Shown: positions 53,076 to 62,768, numbered from the stretch's first letter. The stretch is DNA of 64,000 nt from an uncultured Paracoccaceae bacterium (GCA_951812305.1 CATOSB010000001.1:558001-622000), one strand, 5' to 3'. Notes: generated from the letters alone by a model not told the origin. Made by a program: numbers and translations.

Positions 53076-53861
53076 ATGAAAATCCGCAAAGCACTCGTCA
53101 CCGGCGCAAGCGCGCGTCTGGGCCGCGCGATGGCGCTGGCGCTGGCCGAAGATGGCTTTGACGTCGCCATCCACTATCACGGCTCCGCCGAGGCGGCCGA
53201 GCAGGCGGCACAAGAAGCGCGCGCATTCGGCACAATCGTAACAACGCACGCCGCCGACCTGCTGAACCACGACGAAACCGTCGCCCTTCTGCCCATCGCG
53301 GCAGATGCCCTTGGCGGCCCGATCACCATGCTGGTGAACAACGCCTCGATCTTCGAATACGACACCGTGGAAACCGCGACACTGAACAGCTGGGACAGGC
53401 ACATGGGATCGAACCTGCGCGCGCCCCTGTTCCTGACACAGGCGCTGGCGGCACAAGCACCGGAGCCATCAACCGATGATATGGGCGAGCCCGTGGCCGA
53501 GGCGATGGTGCTGAACATGATCGACATGCGCGTGCGAAAGCTGACGCCGGAATTCTCCACCTATACACTCGCCAAGATGGGTCTTTGGGCACTGACGCGC
53601 ACGGCGGCGCAAGGCCTTGCGCCTCGTGTCCGTGTCAACGGAATCGGCCCCGGCCCCACCCTGCAAGGCGCCCGCCAAAGCGACGAACATTTCGCCCGTC
53701 AACGCGCAAGTACCATCATGAAACGCGGCGCAAACCCGGACGACATCGTCGGCGCAATGCGCTATTTCCTGAACGCTCCGGCGGTAACGGGGCAGCTTTT
53801 ATGCGTCGATGGCGGGCAACATCTGGCATGGGAAACGCCGGATGTACTGGGCGTCGAATAG
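53076..53861 (+). CDS. FolM/pteridine reductase-like SDR
   Basis: A 261-residue SDR. TGASARLGRAMA (9-20) and the AIHYHGS stretch resemble pteridine reductases with Arg/His-type cofactor loops for NADPH. NNASIFEYD, NMIDMRVRKLTPEFSTYTLAK with catalytic Tyr/Lys, and GIGPGPTL are seen in FolM-like dihydromonapterin/dihydrofolate reductases. It precedes the uvrC-pgsA-moaDE block, and is cut off from it by an IS66 element. Confidence 0.82.
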   Translation: MKIRKALVTGASARLGRAMALALAEDGFDVAIHYHGSAEAAEQAAQEARAFGTIVTTHAADLLNHDETVALLPIAADALGGPITMLVNNASIFEYDTVETATLNSWDRHMGSNLRAPLFLTQALAAQAPEPSTDDMGEPVAEAMVLNMIDMRVRKLTPEFSTYTLAKMGLWALTRTAAQGLAPRVRVNGIGPGPTLQGARQSDEHFARQRASTIMKRGANPDDIVGAMRYFLNAPAVTGQLLCVDGGQHLAWETPDVLGVE

Positions 53862-53940
53862 GCCGAAAAATTGCGATTTGCGGCAAGCAGGCGCTTGACT
53901 TTTGCACCGGGCCGCCAAATCCGGCTTCAAAAAATAGATT

Positions 53941-54025
53941 CTGCCTTTAAAACCAAATGTTTACAAATTTGTAATATTTATATCTTTTGTTTTCAATGCC
54001 TTACAAAACTGCCTAATAATTAGGC
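53941..54025. repeat. AT-rich stretch with two perfect palindromes
   Basis: TTACAAATTTGTAA (53961-53974) and GCCTAATAATTAGGC (54011-54025) are exact dyads in a stretch that is far more AT-rich than the rest of the window. They lie between the FolM-like gene and the IS66 element; before insertion they would have been about 150-200 bp upstream of uvrC. Candidate operator or DNA-replication/segregation site. Confidence 0.55.
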
Positions 54026-54080
54026 AAATTAATGAACTCCCCCAAAATGCAAAGTTTTTCGCGTGTGAAGAAAACTTCTC

Positions 54081-55680
54081 GTAACTCCCAAGCACCCCCC
54101 ACGTTTGAGTGTTATTGTCAGTTTTATGGTGAGTCGAATTTGCCATTTTGCGCGTGTTTTTTTCTTTCTTGTCTGAATTCTGTGGCGCCGGGTTGATTTC
54201 TCTGAATCAGTGGTGGGATGGATCAGGTTGCCGCCCTTGAACAACTTCTCGCCACGGCTCTGCGTCGGATCGCTGAGCTTGAAGCTGCGTTGGCGAGCAT
54301 GGCGGAAGAGATCACGGACCTGCGCCGACAGTTGGCCAAGAACAGCAGCAATAGCAGCAAGCCCCCTTCAAGTGATGGCCTGAAGAAGCCAGCCCCGCGC
54401 AGCCTGCGTGGCAAATCCGGAAAGAAAAGTGGCGGCCAAGTTGGCCACCGGGGCGACACCCTGCGCCAGACGTCAACACCCGACTTTGTCGAACGGCATG
54501 AGGCGACGCATTGCAGCGCCTGTCAGAGCGCCCTGACGGCGGAGATGGTGAAAGGGATCGAGAAGCGTCAGGTGTTCGACTTGCCTGCGCCACGCCTGGA
54601 GGTCACCGAGCATCAGGCGGCGGTTTATTGTTGCGACCATTGTCGAGCCACGACGACGGCTGGCTTTCCCGATGGCGTGGCCGCGCATGTGCAATATGGC
54701 ACGCGCATGCGGGCAGTGGCGGTCTATTGCAATGTTCAGCAGCTGATACCCGAGGATCGGGTCTGCCAGCTTATGCGCGACCTGTTTGGGGCCACCAGCT
54801 TGTGCGCGGCCAGCGTGACCAACTGGACGCGCGGCGCGGCAAATAAGATGGGTGTCGTGGTTGAACACATTCTCGCCCGGCTTGCCGAAGGCGGCGTTCG
54901 GCATCTGGACGAGACCGGACTTCGTGTTGCCGGCAAGCTGCACTGGCTGCACACGATCTGCGATACCGCCTTCACCCATTACCGCATCAGCGCCAAACGC
55001 GGTGCTGTTCCAACCTTCCTGACCGGCGGGACGATCATTCATGATCACTGGAAACCCTACTACGCCCATATGAGCGGAGTGGACGCCCACGCCCTCTGCG
55101 GGGCGCATCACTTGCGCGAACTCAAGGCCATCGAAGAGATCGAAAAAGAGCCTTGGGCGACGGAGATGAGCGCAGTGCTTCATAGCGCCAATCAGCTCAG
55201 ATGCGCGGCTCAGGATCAAGGCGAGACCGAACTCCCGGAACTGGTTCGCCAGGGTATAGTCACCAGATACATGGCGATCCTCGCCAAGGGGCTCGCCTTC
55301 CACGAACGCCAGCCCCCGCTGGCCAAAAGCCCCGGCACCCGCGGCCGAAAAGCCAGGCGGCCAGGCCACAACCTGCTCCTCCGCCTGCGTGACTACCGCG
55401 ATGACGTTTTGCGATTCATCGCCGACTTCGCGGTCCCATTCACAAACAATCAGGCCGAACAGGACCTGCGCATGATGAAGCTGCGCATGAAAATCTCGGG
55501 CACCTTCCGCACCCTCGAGGGCGCGCGGGTCTTCGCCGACATCAGGTCCGTCATCTCGACGGCCAGAAAACACCGGTTCAACATCCTGGAAATCCTGACC
55601 CTGTCACCACCTCAGATCATCGCACGGCTCTGACGGAACAAAACCCCGCAACCCTATCGGACAGGGTGCTTGGGAGTTAC
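54081..55680 (+). mobile_element. Complete IS66-type (tnpC-only) element, 1600 bp
   Basis: Both ends carry the perfect 16-bp inverted repeat GTAACTCCCAAGCACC, and the element is flanked by the 8-bp target duplication AACTTCTC (54073-54080 and 55681-55688), as usual for IS66. Only the large transposase is present, without tnpA/tnpB, as in the ISBst12-like subgroup. Intact ends, target duplication and open frame point to a recent insertion. Confidence 0.95.
54218..55633 (+). CDS. tnpC: IS66-family transposase TnpC
   Basis: A 471-residue transposase: N-terminal coiled-coil/leucine-zipper region (residues 3-45), the Ser-rich KNSSNSSKPPSSDG linker, a zinc-finger (HCSACQ..CCDHC), and a DDE domain with HLDETGLRV, IIHDHWKPY and FTNNQAEQDLRMMKLRMKIS. 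The C-terminal NILEILTLSP closes the family. No frameshift or stop is visible, so it should be functional. Confidence 0.95.
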   Translation: MDQVAALEQLLATALRRIAELEAALASMAEEITDLRRQLAKNSSNSSKPPSSDGLKKPAPRSLRGKSGKKSGGQVGHRGDTLRQTSTPDFVERHEATHCSACQSALTAEMVKGIEKRQVFDLPAPRLEVTEHQAAVYCCDHCRATTTAGFPDGVAAHVQYGTRMRAVAVYCNVQQLIPEDRVCQLMRDLFGATSLCAASVTNWTRGAANKMGVVVEHILARLAEGGVRHLDETGLRVAGKLHWLHTICDTAFTHYRISAKRGAVPTFLTGGTIIHDHWKPYYAHMSGVDAHALCGAHHLRELKAIEEIEKEPWATEMSAVLHSANQLRCAAQDQGETELPELVRQGIVTRYMAILAKGLAFHERQPPLAKSPGTRGRKARRPGHNLLLRLRDYRDDVLRFIADFAVPFTNNQAEQDLRMMKLRMKISGTFRTLEGARVFADIRSVISTARKHRFNILEILTLSPPQIIARL

Positions 55681-55695
55681 AACTTCTCTCCAGGT

Positions 55696-55716
55696 TTATC
55701 CACAGAAATAGTGGAT
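55696..55716. promoter_or_regulatory. DnaA-box consensus within an inverted repeat upstream of uvrC
   Basis: TTATCCACA (55696-55704) matches the canonical DnaA box exactly, and ATCCAC-N7-GTGGAT (55698-55703 and 55711-55716) is a perfect dyad. A single box is weak evidence for an origin; DnaA-dependent regulation of uvrC, or coincidence, are both possible. Confidence 0.4.
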
Positions 55717-55778
55717 TTGTTTTTACTTGCCTCAAGGCATAAATCAGTGCAGCCGCAACCGAGAATCATTGTTAACCC

Positions 55779-57647
55779 GTGAATGAACAAACCACCACAC
55801 CGCCGCCAACCGGCCATAAGGTCATTCGCGGCTATTTAAAGACACTCGACAACAGTCCGGGGGTCTATCGGATGCTGGATGCGCAGGCGCGTGTTTTGTA
55901 TGTCGGCAAGGCGGCAAATCTTTCTGCGCGCGTCTCAAGCTATTCCCGTCCGACCGGCCACAGCCCGCGCATCGCGCGAATGATCGCCGCCACCGCCTCG
56001 ATGATGTTTCTGACAACCCGGACCGAGACAGAGGCGTTGTTGCTGGAGCAGAACCTGATCAAGCAACTGAAGCCGCGCTATAACGTCCTTCTCCGCGACG
56101 ACAAAAGCTTTCCGAATATCCTCGTCTCGCAAGCACATGATTTCCCGCAGATCAAAAAGCATCGCGGCGCGAAGAAAGAAAAGGGTGCCTATTACGGCCC
56201 ATTTGCCAGTGCGGGCGCTGTGAACCGGACGCTCAATCAGCTGCAAAAGGTGTTCCTCCTGCGCAACTGTTCCGACAGCACATTTGAAACCCGAACGCGG
56301 CCCTGTCTGCTCTATCAGATCAAGCGCTGCTCGGCTCCGTGCGTGGGGTATATCGACGAATCCGATTACGCCACGTTGGTCCGCGATGCGGAACGGTTTC
56401 TGCAGGGCAAGACGACCAATGTTCAGGCCAAACTGGCCGAGGACATGCAGGCCGCATCGGATGCGACGGAATTCGAGCGCGCCGCTGCCATTCGCGACCG
56501 CATCCGAGCCTTAACGCAGGTGCAATCGGCACAAGGCATCAACCCGCGCGGCGTGACAGAGGCCGATATCATAGCGCTGCACATCGAAAATGGGCAGGCT
56601 TGTGTGCAGGTCTTTTTCATCCGTGCCAACCAGAACTGGGGCAATCGCGATTACTATCCGCGCCTCGGTGGCACGGAAAGCGAAACCGAAGTGCTTCAGG
56701 CCTTCGTCGGCCAGTTCTACGACAACAAGGAACCGCCCCGACAGCTGATCCTGTCTCACCAGATCGAAGATCCCGGCCTGATGACCGAAGCATTGAGTGA
56801 AAAGGCAGGCCGGAAAGTTGAACTGCTTGTCCCCCGACGAGGCGAGAAATTCGAACTTGTCACCGGTGCCCTCAGAAACGCCCGCGAAAGTCTGGGTCGC
56901 AAGATGGCCGAAACCGCCACACAGACGAAGCTGTTGGCGGGTATTGCGGAAGCATTCGATCTCGAAGGTCCGCCCGCGCGGATCGAGGTTTACGACAACT
57001 CCCACATTCAGGGCGCCCACGCGGTCGGCGCAATGATCGTCGCCGGCCCGGACGGGTTGATGAAGAACCAGTACCGCAAATTCAATATCAAGGATGAGGC
57101 CCTGACCCCCGGCGATGATTTCGGGATGATGAAAGAGGTTCTGACGCGCCGTTTCAAACGCCTGTTGAAGGAAGATCCCGACCGCGCAGAGGGCCACTGG
57201 CCCGACCTGCTCTTGATCGACGGTGGGCAGGGTCAGGTCAGCGCGGTGAACGAGATCATGGCGGAACTCGGCGTCGAGGATGTGCCGATGGTCGGCGTGG
57301 CCAAGGGCATAGACCGCGATCAGGGCAAGGAAGAGTTCCACCGCATGGGCACCCGCCCCTTCGCGCTGCGCCGCAACGATCCCGTCCTCTATTTCATCCA
57401 ACGCCTGCGCGACGAGGCCCACCGTTTCGCCATCGGCACCCACCGCGCCAAGCGCACCAAGGCGATCAGCGCAACGCCCTTGGACGACGTCCCCGGCGTC
57501 GGCGCAACCCGGAAACGCGCGCTGTTGCAGCATTTCGGTAGTGCAAAAGCCGTGTCGCGCGCCAATCTTTCGGATTTAAAGGCCGTGGAAGGCGTTTCTG
57601 ACGCACTTGCGGAAATCATTTACGATTTCTTTCATGAACGCGGTTGA
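55779..57647 (+). CDS. uvrC: Excinuclease ABC subunit C
   Basis: A 622-residue UvrC. The GIY-YIG nuclease domain ([20 protein letters not shown], residues 27-46), the UVR/UvrB-binding motif [15 protein letters not shown] near 228-242, the RNase-H-like endonuclease domain ([29 protein letters not shown]) and tandem helix-hairpin-helix at the end ([20 protein letters not shown]) are in order. It makes the dual incisions in nucleotide excision repair with UvrAB. The start is a GTG with a poor ribosome site; pgsA and moaDE follow. Confidence 0.95.
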   Translation: MNEQTTTPPPTGHKVIRGYLKTLDNSPGVYRMLDAQARVLYVGKAANLSARVSSYSRPTGHSPRIARMIAATASMMFLTTRTETEALLLEQNLIKQLKPRYNVLLRDDKSFPNILVSQAHDFPQIKKHRGAKKEKGAYYGPFASAGAVNRTLNQLQKVFLLRNCSDSTFETRTRPCLLYQIKRCSAPCVGYIDESDYATLVRDAERFLQGKTTNVQAKLAEDMQAASDATEFERAAAIRDRIRALTQVQSAQGINPRGVTEADIIALHIENGQACVQVFFIRANQNWGNRDYYPRLGGTESETEVLQAFVGQFYDNKEPPRQLILSHQIEDPGLMTEALSEKAGRKVELLVPRRGEKFELVTGALRNARESLGRKMAETATQTKLLAGIAEAFDLEGPPARIEVYDNSHIQGAHAVGAMIVAGPDGLMKNQYRKFNIKDEALTPGDDFGMMKEVLTRRFKRLLKEDPDRAEGHWPDLLLIDGGQGQVSAVNEIMAELGVEDVPMVGVAKGIDRDQGKEEFHRMGTRPFALRRNDPVLYFIQRLRDEAHRFAIGTHRAKRTKAISATPLDDVPGVGATRKRALLQHFGSAKAVSRANLSDLKAVEGVSDALAEIIYDFFHERG

Positions 57648-57715
57648 AACAGCGGTGTGCGCGTAGCGCACGCTTTCTTGAGCCGAACTTACGCATTCGC
57701 GCAAGCCCGGCAGAT

Positions 57716-57754
57716 GCGAGGGGCCAGCCCCTCGCGCTCCCCGCCGTATTTGGG
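57716..57754 (+). terminator. Hairpin plus CCGTATTT terminator-like motif after uvrC
   Basis: GCGAGGGG-CCAG-CCCCTCGC (57716-57735) is followed by GCTCCCCGCCGTATTTGGG (57736-57754). The same 3' motif, CCCCGCCGTATTT, follows a GC-rich hairpin in the opposite orientation at 14429. Two copies in one window indicate a standard terminator form of this genome. Confidence 0.65.
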
Positions 57755-57836
57755 ACCGCAAAGAAAACGAACCCCGGACGTCAACTCGCCGTGCGCGCCC
57801 CTTTTCTAGGACGCAGACCTCGGATAGGAAGCGGGC

Positions 57837-58505
57837 ATGACATGGACGATCCCCAACATCCTGACCACGCTACGCCTGTTGGCGGCGCCCGGCGTTGTCG
57901 TCATGTTCCTCTATTTCGCCCGGCCCTGGGCCGACTGGTTCGCGATGTTGTTGTTCATTGGCGCGGCGATTACCGATTACTTTGACGGCTATCTCGCGCG
58001 GCTTTGGAAACAGGAAAGCCGGTTTGGCGCGATGCTGGACCCGATTGCCGACAAGGCGATGGTAGTGATCGCTTTGCTGGTGATCACCGGGTTTTCGGGC
58101 ATGGATCCATGGATCCTGCTACCTGCGACGGTGATCATCTTTCGCGAGGTGTTCATCTCTGGCCTGCGCGAGTTTCTGGGCGACAAGGGCAGCGTCCTGA
58201 AGGTCACTGTGCTTGCGAAATACAAGACCTTTCTGCAGATGATCACCATGACATTCCTCTTTGCCAAAGGTGTTTTCCAGCACGAGGTGTTCGACCGCAC
58301 CTATGGCATGGGCTACGAACTGGCCGATAAGGTCCTGACCGGGCAAGTGCCCGACGAGGTGGGCGTGTTGTTTTATGCCCGCGCAGCAGAAGTCACCTGG
58401 TGGATCGGCACGGTTCTGTTGTGGATCGCCGCGGCACTGACACTTTGGACCGGCCTGCAGTATTTCGCCAAGTCGCTGCCGTTCTTCAAGGATGGCGGGC
58501 AATGA
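57837..58505 (+). CDS. pgsA: CDP-diacylglycerol-glycerol-3-phosphate 3-phosphatidyltransferase
   Basis: A 222-residue CDP-alcohol phosphatidyltransferase. The diagnostic motif D-x2-DG-x2-AR-x8-G-x3-D-x3-D is seen in TDYFDGYLARLWKQESRFG followed by AMLDPIADKA (42-70). Five or six membrane helices. It makes phosphatidylglycerophosphate, the first committed step to phosphatidylglycerol and cardiolipin. The moaD start overlaps its stop (ATGA). Confidence 0.93.
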   Translation: MTWTIPNILTTLRLLAAPGVVVMFLYFARPWADWFAMLLFIGAAITDYFDGYLARLWKQESRFGAMLDPIADKAMVVIALLVITGFSGMDPWILLPATVIIFREVFISGLREFLGDKGSVLKVTVLAKYKTFLQMITMTFLFAKGVFQHEVFDRTYGMGYELADKVLTGQVPDEVGVLFYARAAEVTWWIGTVLLWIAAALTLWTGLQYFAKSLPFFKDGGQ

Positions 58506-58750
58506 TCGACATTCTCTATTTCGCCTGGGTGCGCGAGAGGATCGGTTTGCCTAAAGAGCAGGTCGAAACGAATGCCGTGACTGTGGCCGATCTTGTCGCC
58601 GAACTGAAAGCACGTGAAGACAGATATGCCGCCGCGTTTGCCGACACCACTGCCCTGCGTGTCGCGCTGGATCAGAAGCTGTCGGATTTCGATGCGCCGA
58701 TTGCCGGGGTTCGAGAGGTGGCGTTCTTCCCGCCAATGACCGGCGGATAA
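58502..58750 (+). CDS. moaD: Molybdopterin synthase sulfur carrier subunit
   Basis: An 82-residue ubiquitin-like sulfur carrier ending in the required Gly-Gly (PMTGG), where the thiocarboxylate forms. The N-terminal ILYFAWVRERIG is typical of MoaD. The ATG overlaps the pgsA stop and the longer frame upstream is not real. It works with MoaE, encoded next, to insert sulfur into precursor Z. Confidence 0.93.
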   Translation: MIDILYFAWVRERIGLPKEQVETNAVTVADLVAELKAREDRYAAAFADTTALRVALDQKLSDFDAPIAGVREVAFFPPMTGG

Positions 58751-58751
58751 C

Positions 58752-59189
58752 GTGACGGTCCGAATCCAACCCGAACCGTTCGATGTGGGTGTGGAGCTCG
58801 CGGCGTTCTCGCAAGGGCGTGCCGACATTGGGGCCGAAGTAACGTTCACCGGCATTGTGCGAGATGACGGCGGGCTGAGGCATATGGAAATCGAGCATTA
58901 CCCGGCGATGACCAAGTCTGCGATTGAAGAGATCGTATCAATGGCCTCGAAGCGCTGGGAACTGAGAGCAAGCCTCGTGATCCACCGATTTGGGCGGCTC
59001 AAACCCGGCGAAAAAATCATGATGGTGGCGACCGCCTCATCGCACCGCGCTGACGCATTTGCAGCGGCCGAATTCCTTATGGATTACCTGAAATCCCGTG
59101 CACCGTTCTGGAAGAAAGAAGTTGGTGCAGATGGTGAGGTATGGGTGGATGCAAAAGCTGACGACGAAGATGCGTTAAAGCGTTGGTAA
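58752..59189 (+). CDS. moaE: Molybdopterin synthase catalytic subunit
   Basis: A 145-residue MoaE. GADIGAEVTFTGIVRD (25-40), MEIEHYPAMTKSAIEEI, RFGRLKPGEKIMMVATASSH and APFWKKE with the catalytic Lys pair are conserved. The GTG start at 58752 follows the moaD stop by one base. Together with MoaD it converts precursor Z to molybdopterin. Confidence 0.94.
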   Translation: MTVRIQPEPFDVGVELAAFSQGRADIGAEVTFTGIVRDDGGLRHMEIEHYPAMTKSAIEEIVSMASKRWELRASLVIHRFGRLKPGEKIMMVATASSHRADAFAAAEFLMDYLKSRAPFWKKEVGADGEVWVDAKADDEDALKRW

Positions 59190-59343
59190 CCGCACCGTAC
59201 GGTTGGTTAACGCCCTCTAAGCCTCGCAGCTTTAGAACACGCCGCGAAGCTTCCGTGGCGGGGCCAAATACCCCAAAGCGATCAGATGACATGCGCCTCA
59301 ATGGAACTGCGATACCGGCGAGGCAGGACGTAAACGGCCAAAA

Positions 59344-59367
59344 CCATTGGGGTCAACGCCCCGGTGG
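59344..59367. terminator. Weak hairpin between convergent moaE and the coiled-coil protein gene
   Basis: CCATTGGGG-TCAACG-CCCCGGTGG gives a 9-bp stem with two G.U pairs. It lies between convergent genes and may end both transcripts, but it lacks a U-run. Confidence 0.35.
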
Positions 59368-59383
59368 GTCCGACTGAAATATG

Positions 59384-59800
59384 TCACACTGGCGGCCGCC
59401 ATCTGAAATTCCCATCCCGAGAGCTGGCAGCAATCCGATGGCACTGGGCGGTAACGGAGTTCATGCGCTTGGCATCACCCTGGTTCTGCCGCTCGATATA
59501 GCCGCGCAATTCTTCCGCCTCGCGCCGCGCATCGCGCAAACCATCCATTGCCGCGCGCAATTCCGCCTCGGTCTGTTGCATCTGGTTGGTGATTTCTGCC
59601 TCGCGCTGATGGAAATAGGCCTCCGCCTGATCGCGCGTCTCTTCCGCGTCGTGAAGGCTTTGCGCCATACTGTCCAACTCGTTCATCTCTGATCCCGTGA
59701 CGCGCGTAAAACGGGCCACCAGCCAATGCGCGAACCAGCCCATCACAAAGGCCACAAAAAGAATAATCGCTGTGACGGCAATGAATTCAGTTCGACCCAT
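59384..59800 (-). CDS. Membrane-anchored coiled-coil protein (138 aa)
   Basis: One N-terminal membrane helix (TEFIAVTAIILFVAFVMGWF, residues 4-23) is followed by a long charged coiled coil (about 38-115, many Glu/Gln/Arg: EETRDQAEAYFHQREAEITN). The start at 59800 has a GAGGG site and overlaps the end of the BON/OmpA gene upstream by 14 bases. Function unknown; topology suits a cell-envelope scaffold partnered with the OmpA-like protein. Confidence 0.78.
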   Translation of the reverse strand: MGRTEFIAVTAIILFVAFVMGWFAHWLVARFTRVTGSEMNELDSMAQSLHDAEETRDQAEAYFHQREAEITNQMQQTEAELRAAMDGLRDARREAEELRGYIERQNQGDAKRMNSVTAQCHRIAASSRDGNFRWRPPV

Positions 59801-61721
59801 CTGTTCCCTCGTCTGTCTCTGTGGCGGCCTCTTCAGCGCCGTGGTCATGGCCGTCGCCTTCGGCCTGTGCGTCTTCGCCTTCCGGCTCCGGCTCTCCGGT
59901 GATGATCAGCGTGAATTCGATCCGCCGGTTCGCTTCGCGACCCTCTTCGGTGCCGTTATCCGCAATCGGCACAGCCTCACCAAATCCTGTTGGAGTCAGG
60001 TTGCCGGTCAGAACCCGGCGCGCCTGCAAAGCGTTCAGAACGGCTTCGGCGCGTTGCTGTGACAGCGCCTGGTTCATCACCTCGCGCCCCTGACTGTCCG
60101 TATGCCCACCGATTTCCATCGGCACGTCAGAGCAATCCTTCATCATCTCGGCAATCCGATCGATTGTCTTCAAGCCTACGGGGTCGATATCGGCCGAGCC
60201 GGGTTCAAATGAAACTTTCTGCGCCGCCAGAATTGCATTGATGCGGTCAACGCATTCTTCCGGCGTCGGCAGATTTATCTCGGGGTCGAGCGCCTCGACA
60301 TACGTGACCTTGATCGAGAAGTGTTCTGCCTCGCCCAGTTGGTCGGACAGAATGCGCGATACATCTGCCTGCGCATTGCGGTCACCGGCATTGCCGCGAA
60401 TATCCAGAAATTCCGGCTGCACGACCAATATCCCATTGTTCAATACGGCCAGCGCCGCCAGCCCCGCAAAGACACGACCCGCCCAGCCGTCGGGCAAAGC
60501 ATCATCGGCGCGCATGGCCGCCTGAACATCTGCGCCGACAAACCGGGCGTGGGCGAACCCTTCGACCGCGTTGCGCTGGCGTTCGTCACTGACTTTGCCG
60601 CGCAATTGCAAAAGGCCTTCCGGGCTTTTGGTGGCCACGAATTCCGGCGGCCCGTCCTCGCTGTCCTCGCCTGTTCCGTCAATCATCACCGGTTCGGGCC
60701 GGACCGCAGACAGCGAGAAGACCTCGGGTAATTCCGCCTCCAGTTTGCCGACCGCGGTGTCGAACTGCACTTCATCAACGCTGTCGAGCGCTACGAGCGA
60801 AACATCAGCATCCGAAAAGGTCAGCGATCCGCCGCCCAGTTCGGCCAGTGCGCCGATCCCCGAGGTCACCGCATCCGGCCAGCTTGGGCTGGGTACGCCA
60901 AGACCCAGAACGCAAGTTGCCTTGCCTTGCAGTCCTGCCTCTGCCGCGGCAGCAAGGATCGCGGCACGCCCTTCTTCTGTATGCGCAGAACAGGCGTCAA
61001 ACCGTGCACCATTCTCATCAATCAGGAACCGTAAGGTGAAGGGTGTGATCACCAGGCGAGGCGCCGATATATCCAACTCCAGCGCTATGTCCGCAGGCGC
61101 CTCGCGTTTGAGAGACGCCTCAAGCAACCGCTTTTCCGGGCCGCTATCTGCGATGGCGTTGATCTCAACACTGTCGGCGGCGACGGATATCTTGGACCTC
61201 GGCAACTGCGCAAGCGCATTGAGGCCAAAACTTATCGCTTCCACCCAGCCCGCCGGTATCGGGTGATCCGCCGTTTCCAAAAGGTCCGCGACATCGGCGC
61301 CGCCGGCGAGTTCGCCAATGGTTTGCGCCATTGCTTCGCGATCCATGGCGACGGGAACCAATCCAATCAGGGATATCCCCGCATCATTGCGCAAAATCTC
61401 GATTGAAAACCTCGGTGGCTCGATTTCCGCCGCTGCGGCCACATCGATTTCGTCAATAACGCGCGTGGCGTCGACGACTCGGCCTGCCAGACGCAATGCC
61501 TTGAATCGCGTCGCCTCGTCTTCTGCCGTGCCAGACAGGTGAACTTTCAACCTATCGACGCGAACGCTCGCCCAGTCTTGTGCATCGGTCATCAACAAGC
61601 TGTTAACGCGCCGCTCTGCGTTGTCCTCGATCCGATCAACCGCCAGCACCGCGACCGTCACCGACATTACCGCCGCCACCAAAAGCGCCAGCACCGCAGG
61701 GATGTAGGAAGACAATCGCAT
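59787..61721 (-). CDS. OmpA-family protein with BON-like repeats and acidic tail
   Basis: A 644-residue envelope protein (657 if begun at 61760). One N-terminal hydrophobic segment (signal or anchor) precedes BON-like repeats (VDRLKVHLSGTAEDEATRFK and a later LQLRGKVSDERQRNAVEGFA). A C-terminal OmpA peptidoglycan-binding domain follows: SFEPGSADIDP, IGGHTDSQGREVMNQALSQQ, NRRIEFTL. The protein ends in an acidic, His-containing tail. Neither start has a clear ribosome site, so the start is uncertain. It likely links inner membrane and peptidoglycan. Confidence 0.85.
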   Translation of the reverse strand: MRLSSYIPAVLALLVAAVMSVTVAVLAVDRIEDNAERRVNSLLMTDAQDWASVRVDRLKVHLSGTAEDEATRFKALRLAGRVVDATRVIDEIDVAAAAEIEPPRFSIEILRNDAGISLIGLVPVAMDREAMAQTIGELAGGADVADLLETADHPIPAGWVEAISFGLNALAQLPRSKISVAADSVEINAIADSGPEKRLLEASLKREAPADIALELDISAPRLVITPFTLRFLIDENGARFDACSAHTEEGRAAILAAAAEAGLQGKATCVLGLGVPSPSWPDAVTSGIGALAELGGGSLTFSDADVSLVALDSVDEVQFDTAVGKLEAELPEVFSLSAVRPEPVMIDGTGEDSEDGPPEFVATKSPEGLLQLRGKVSDERQRNAVEGFAHARFVGADVQAAMRADDALPDGWAGRVFAGLAALAVLNNGILVVQPEFLDIRGNAGDRNAQADVSRILSDQLGEAEHFSIKVTYVEALDPEINLPTPEECVDRINAILAAQKVSFEPGSADIDPVGLKTIDRIAEMMKDCSDVPMEIGGHTDSQGREVMNQALSQQRAEAVLNALQARRVLTGNLTPTGFGEAVPIADNGTEEGREANRRIEFTLIITGEPEPEGEDAQAEGDGHDHGAEEAATETDEGTDGSN

Positions 61722-61788
61722 TATGTTGGTGGAATTCCGCGTTATCCGTATCGCGCGCATTCTTATGTGCTGCGCGCGCGCGGGGCAA

Positions 61789-62757
61789 TCAAAGGATCAG
61801 CGCGACGGCAAGAAAAAGCACAACGATCAGGCCCGCGTCCCGGTTCGAACGAAAAAGCATCATACAAACGCCCGGGTCATCGATGTCCAGCCGTCGCATT
61901 TGCCAACTCAGGTGCCAGCCAAAGGCCCACGGTCCACCCAGTGCAACGGTAAGAACCAGAACATTCGCGGTGCCGATCAGTGCCGCAATAATCGCAGCCA
62001 TTAGCAGCGTGACCGCCAATACCATGAAGATCAGCAAAAATCGCGGCGTCTCTGCACCAAACAACCGCGCCGTTGATTTTACGCCGATCAGCACGTCGTC
62101 TTCCTTGTCCTGATGCGCATAAATCGTGTCGTAGAACAGGGTCCAGGCAATGCCCGAAGCGTACAAAATGACCGGCGCCAATGTCAGCCCGCCCGTGACC
62201 GCAGCCCAGGCCAAAAGCGCGCCCCAATTGAATGCCAACCCCAGAAAGACTTGCGGCCACCATGTGAAGCGCTTGGCGAACGGGTAGATGCAGACCAGCG
62301 CGAGCGATCCGATTCCCAACCAGATCGCAAATCGCCCAAACGTAAGAAGAATGGCGAAGGCGAGCAAAGCCTGCAACGCCGTCCAGACATAGGCCCCCGT
62401 CACACTAACCTGACCGCTTGGCAATGGGCGCGAAGCGGTGCGCGTGACTTTGGCGTCGAAATCCCTGTCGGTAATGTCGTTCCAGGTGCAGCCTGCCCCG
62501 CGCATCAGCCACGCTCCTATTGCACAGCCGAACATGATCCAAGCCTCTCGCCAGCCGAATCCGTCCTGATGCGCCGCGGCCAAAAGCGCACCCCACCAAC
62601 AGGGCAACAGCAGCAGCCAGGTGCCGATAGGCCTGTCCGCTCTGCTGAGCCGAAGAAATCCCCGCGACCATTCCGGCGCCCGGGTATCCACCCAGTTGCC
62701 GCGCACCGCGTCAGAAACCTGCCCGTCGCTGTCTGGCGTCTTTTGTTGATCGTTCAT
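61789..62757 (-). CDS. ubiA: 4-hydroxybenzoate polyprenyltransferase
   Basis: A 322-residue membrane prenyltransferase for ubiquinone synthesis. The two Asp-rich sites, NDITDRDFDAKVTRTASRPL (113-132) and DTIYAHQDKEDDVLIG (about 211-226), bind the prenyl diphosphate; nine helices. A polar N-terminal extension of about 30 residues precedes the first helix. It is divergent from rsmE by 11 bases. Confidence 0.94.
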   Translation of the reverse strand: MNDQQKTPDSDGQVSDAVRGNWVDTRAPEWSRGFLRLSRADRPIGTWLLLLPCWWGALLAAAHQDGFGWREAWIMFGCAIGAWLMRGAGCTWNDITDRDFDAKVTRTASRPLPSGQVSVTGAYVWTALQALLAFAILLTFGRFAIWLGIGSLALVCIYPFAKRFTWWPQVFLGLAFNWGALLAWAAVTGGLTLAPVILYASGIAWTLFYDTIYAHQDKEDDVLIGVKSTARLFGAETPRFLLIFMVLAVTLLMAAIIAALIGTANVLVLTVALGGPWAFGWHLSWQMRRLDIDDPGVCMMLFRSNRDAGLIVVLFLAVALIL

Positions 62758-62768
62758 ATGGTCTGCCC

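Noticed and set aside
55696..55704. Chromosomal replication origin at the DnaA box
   Set aside because: Only one exact box, no origin-linked genes nearby; kept only as a regulatory candidate.
59821..60731. Plus-strand open frames opposite the OmpA-like gene
   Set aside because: Antisense shadows without motifs; the minus-strand gene has clear BON and OmpA domains.
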